From: Litorilinea aerophila
GTDB lineage: Bacteria; Chloroflexota; Anaerolineae; Caldilineales; Caldilineaceae
NCBI RefSeq assembly: GCF_006569185.2
Contig: NZ_VIGC02000024.1
Span: forward strand, 40,777-104,776
Length of the DNA: 64,000 nucleotides
Direction: 5' to 3'
Positions 62,806 to 64,000 of the stretch are shown piece after piece (position 1 is the first letter of the stretch; the number at the start of each line of letters is the position of its first letter). The notes beneath the pieces are model-generated. The model was not told the origin of the DNA, searched no databases, and worked only from the letters and a program-made list of their open reading frames with translations. The translations under genes were made by a program, and so were the position numbers.

Positions 62806-63702
62806 TCACTCCTGGCCGGCCACGGCGGGCAGAGATTGCAGGTAGAGGAAGAGCGCGGTCAGGTCCTCCTCGGTCATCTGTCCGTAGCCCGGCCACGGCA
62901 TGTAGGCCGGGTTCAGCGCCTTGCCCGCGGGCGTGACGCCGGTCTGCAGGGTGCGGACGAAGTCGGCGGCCGTCCAGGTCGCCAGGTCGCCGCCCGGGGT
63001 CAGGTTAGGGCCAGGGGGCGCGCCCGGCTCCGACGACCGGCCGCCGGCCAGGGCCGGGCCGTGGCAACTGCGGCAGTCGCTGATGTTGGCCACATATTCG
63101 CCGTAGGCAGCGTCCACCTGTTGGGGTGGCGCGACCGGCCGCGGGCCGTCGTGGTCGATCCGCTCGGCTGCCAGCACATTCAAGACGCCCGCGCCCACCA
63201 GCACCCGGCCGAGCAGGCCCAGCGTGCGCTCGCCCAGGTCGTTGTCCACCGGCGGCGCGCTGTGCAGATAGGCGATGACCGCGGCCAGGTCTTCGTCGCT
63301 GTAGTGCCAGAAGGCGTCCGAGGGCATGATCATCAGGGGCCGGCCATCCTGGCCGATGCCGTGACGGATGGCGAGGAGCAGGTCCTGGTCGGTGTAGGTG
63401 GCGCCGATCCCACCTGCGCCGCCGGTCAGGTTGGGCGCGGGGATGCGGCCCAGGGCCGGGTCCTCGAAGAAGGGGGTGCCGGCCAGGTTGCCGCCGTGGC
63501 AGCCGGCGCATCCCGTGGCCACGAGATATTGGCCCCTTTGCAGCGCGGCCCCATCCGCGGGCACGGCCACGGTTTCCGGTTGCACCCGATAGACTTTGTT
63601 CAGCCGGCTGTTGCCGAGCAGCACCAGCGTGGTGACGGCCACAGCCGCCAGGCCCAGCAGGGCGGCCAGGGCGATGGCCAGGGTCTTGATGCGTTTTCCC
63701 AT
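62806..63702 (-). CDS. Diheme cytochrome c
   Basis: 298 residues from MGKRIKTLAIALAALLGLAA (AGGAGG upstream). An uncleaved-type N-terminal membrane anchor is followed by two cytochrome c domains with heme motifs CAGCH (Cys65, Cys68, His69) and CRSCH (Cys210, Cys213, His214). Possible sixth ligands are Met in LMIMPSDAF and NPAYMPWPGYG. It would carry electrons outside the membrane, perhaps to an alcohol or sugar dehydrogenase. It is the first gene of the minus-strand group ending with the surface protein. Confidence 0.92.
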   Translation of the reverse strand: MGKRIKTLAIALAALLGLAAVAVTTLVLLGNSRLNKVYRVQPETVAVPADGAALQRGQYLVATGCAGCHGGNLAGTPFFEDPALGRIPAPNLTGGAGGIGATYTDQDLLLAIRHGIGQDGRPLMIMPSDAFWHYSDEDLAAVIAYLHSAPPVDNDLGERTLGLLGRVLVGAGVLNVLAAERIDHDGPRPVAPPQQVDAAYGEYVANISDCRSCHGPALAGGRSSEPGAPPGPNLTPGGDLATWTAADFVRTLQTGVTPAGKALNPAYMPWPGYGQMTEEDLTALFLYLQSLPAVAGQE

Positions 63703-64000
63703 GGGTCGTTGCCTCCTGTGGAGATGGTGTCGTGATGCTGCCATCATAGCCGACGGCAGAGCACCCTGTCATGAGGCAGACGCCCATCTGGGGCGGGAAA
63801 TGGGGGGAAGCGGTCGGGACGGCGTCCCGGCCGCTGCGGGAGATTTTCCCGTTGCAGCAACGGCCAGGAACCGGACCACGTCGGCCAGGAGGGGGGACGG
63901 TTGCCCTGAATCCCATCCCTGAGAACAGTCATTCCGGTTCCCAGGGGAGAGCGGGTATAATGGGCCGTAGCCGTAGAGACGCAGCATGCTGCGTCTCTAC
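63703..64000. other. Region up to window end
   Basis: 298 bases with no supported gene, ending with a perfect palindrome at 63973-64000. Short reading frames in this stretch are shadows. Confidence 0.5.
63973..64000. repeat. Perfect 28-base palindrome GTAGAGAC...GTCTCTAC
   Basis: GTAGAGACGCAGCA is followed by its exact reverse complement. It may continue past the window edge. The length and GTAG/CTAC ends equal the palindrome at 36265-36292. Confidence 0.8.

Overview
The window is about 64 kb of GC-rich (roughly 65-70%), densely coded bacterial chromosome. I assign it by inference to a heterotrophic Chloroflexota bacterium, most likely a Caldilineae/Anaerolineae-type filamentous thermophile. 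The reasons are three carbohydrate (CUT1) ABC transporters without a local ATPase, Tat-type lipoprotein binding proteins, a glycan-degradation gene mix (GH51, GH63, GH130, sulfatase), GguC/AraD1 and HIBADH-type sugar-acid genes, NDH-2 dehydrogenases, several toxin-antitoxin pairs, and many intergenic palindromic repeats. No rRNA, tRNA, CRISPR array, prophage or transposase gene was seen. Nearly all genes have AGGAGG-like ribosome sites, and these were used to trim many starts.

Layout. 1-0.9 kb: C-terminal part of a GH51 arabinofuranosidase. 0.97-7.3 kb (minus): five-gene operon of ring-cleavage dioxygenase, aminotransferase, 2-hydroxyacid dehydrogenase, amidase and TPP enzyme. 7.6-13.3 kb: MaoC hydratase, sugar ABC transporter 1 (minus), and a divergent SAF-domain dehydrogenase with a GntR-type operator between. 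13.3-16.1 kb: vapC remnant, DUF488 protein, NDH-2, VapBC. 16.1-18.8 kb: GH63 glucosidase. 18.9-26.4 kb: membrane-module cluster (single-unit protein, three-unit protein, unit fused to an NDH-2-like flavoprotein), DUF2383 stress protein, a kelch remnant, and a stand-alone glycogen-binding protein translationally coupled to glutamate dehydrogenase. 26.7-33.4 kb (plus): mixed metabolic genes (RidA-like with an apparent ATC start, SDR, CBM9-like, nucleoside hydrolase, zinc dehydrogenase lacking its structural-zinc cysteines, MBL-fold hydrolase, threonine synthase-like enzyme). 33.4-38.9 kb (minus): HepT/MntA pair, ABC transporter 2 whose binding-protein and permease genes are separated by an array of hairpins, and a DUF433/PIN-like pair. 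39.2-43.9 kb (plus): M20 peptidase, GguC/AraD1, HIBADH, RidA, SDR. 44-53.2 kb: beta-propeller gene divergent from a LacI regulator, ABC transporter 3, GH130 enzyme and sulfatase. 53.4-54.8 kb: MNT/HEPN pair and PIG-L deacetylase. 55-58.6 kb: histidine kinase, cupin and LuxR-type response regulator as one overlapping operon. 58.4-63.7 kb (minus): NmrA-like protein, small membrane protein, a frameshifted beta-helix/Calx-beta surface protein, DUF3592 protein and a diheme cytochrome c.

The genes read as a saprophytic lifestyle. Secreted or intracellular glycosidases release sugars, three CUT1 importers (probably sharing one MsmX-type ATPase encoded elsewhere) bring them in, and clustered dehydrogenases and hydrolases oxidise them. 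Gene ends and intergenic spaces carry at least four families of palindromic or terminal-inverted-repeat elements. One family contributes stop codons to convergent genes, and another fills the gap inside a transport operon in the way REP sequences do in enteric malE-malF.

Most unusual items are the membrane-module/NDH-2 cluster, the glycogen-binding protein coupled to GDH, the apparent ATC initiation codon, the zinc-loop-less dehydrogenase, and a LacI-type operator whose 11-base core recurs 16 kb away.
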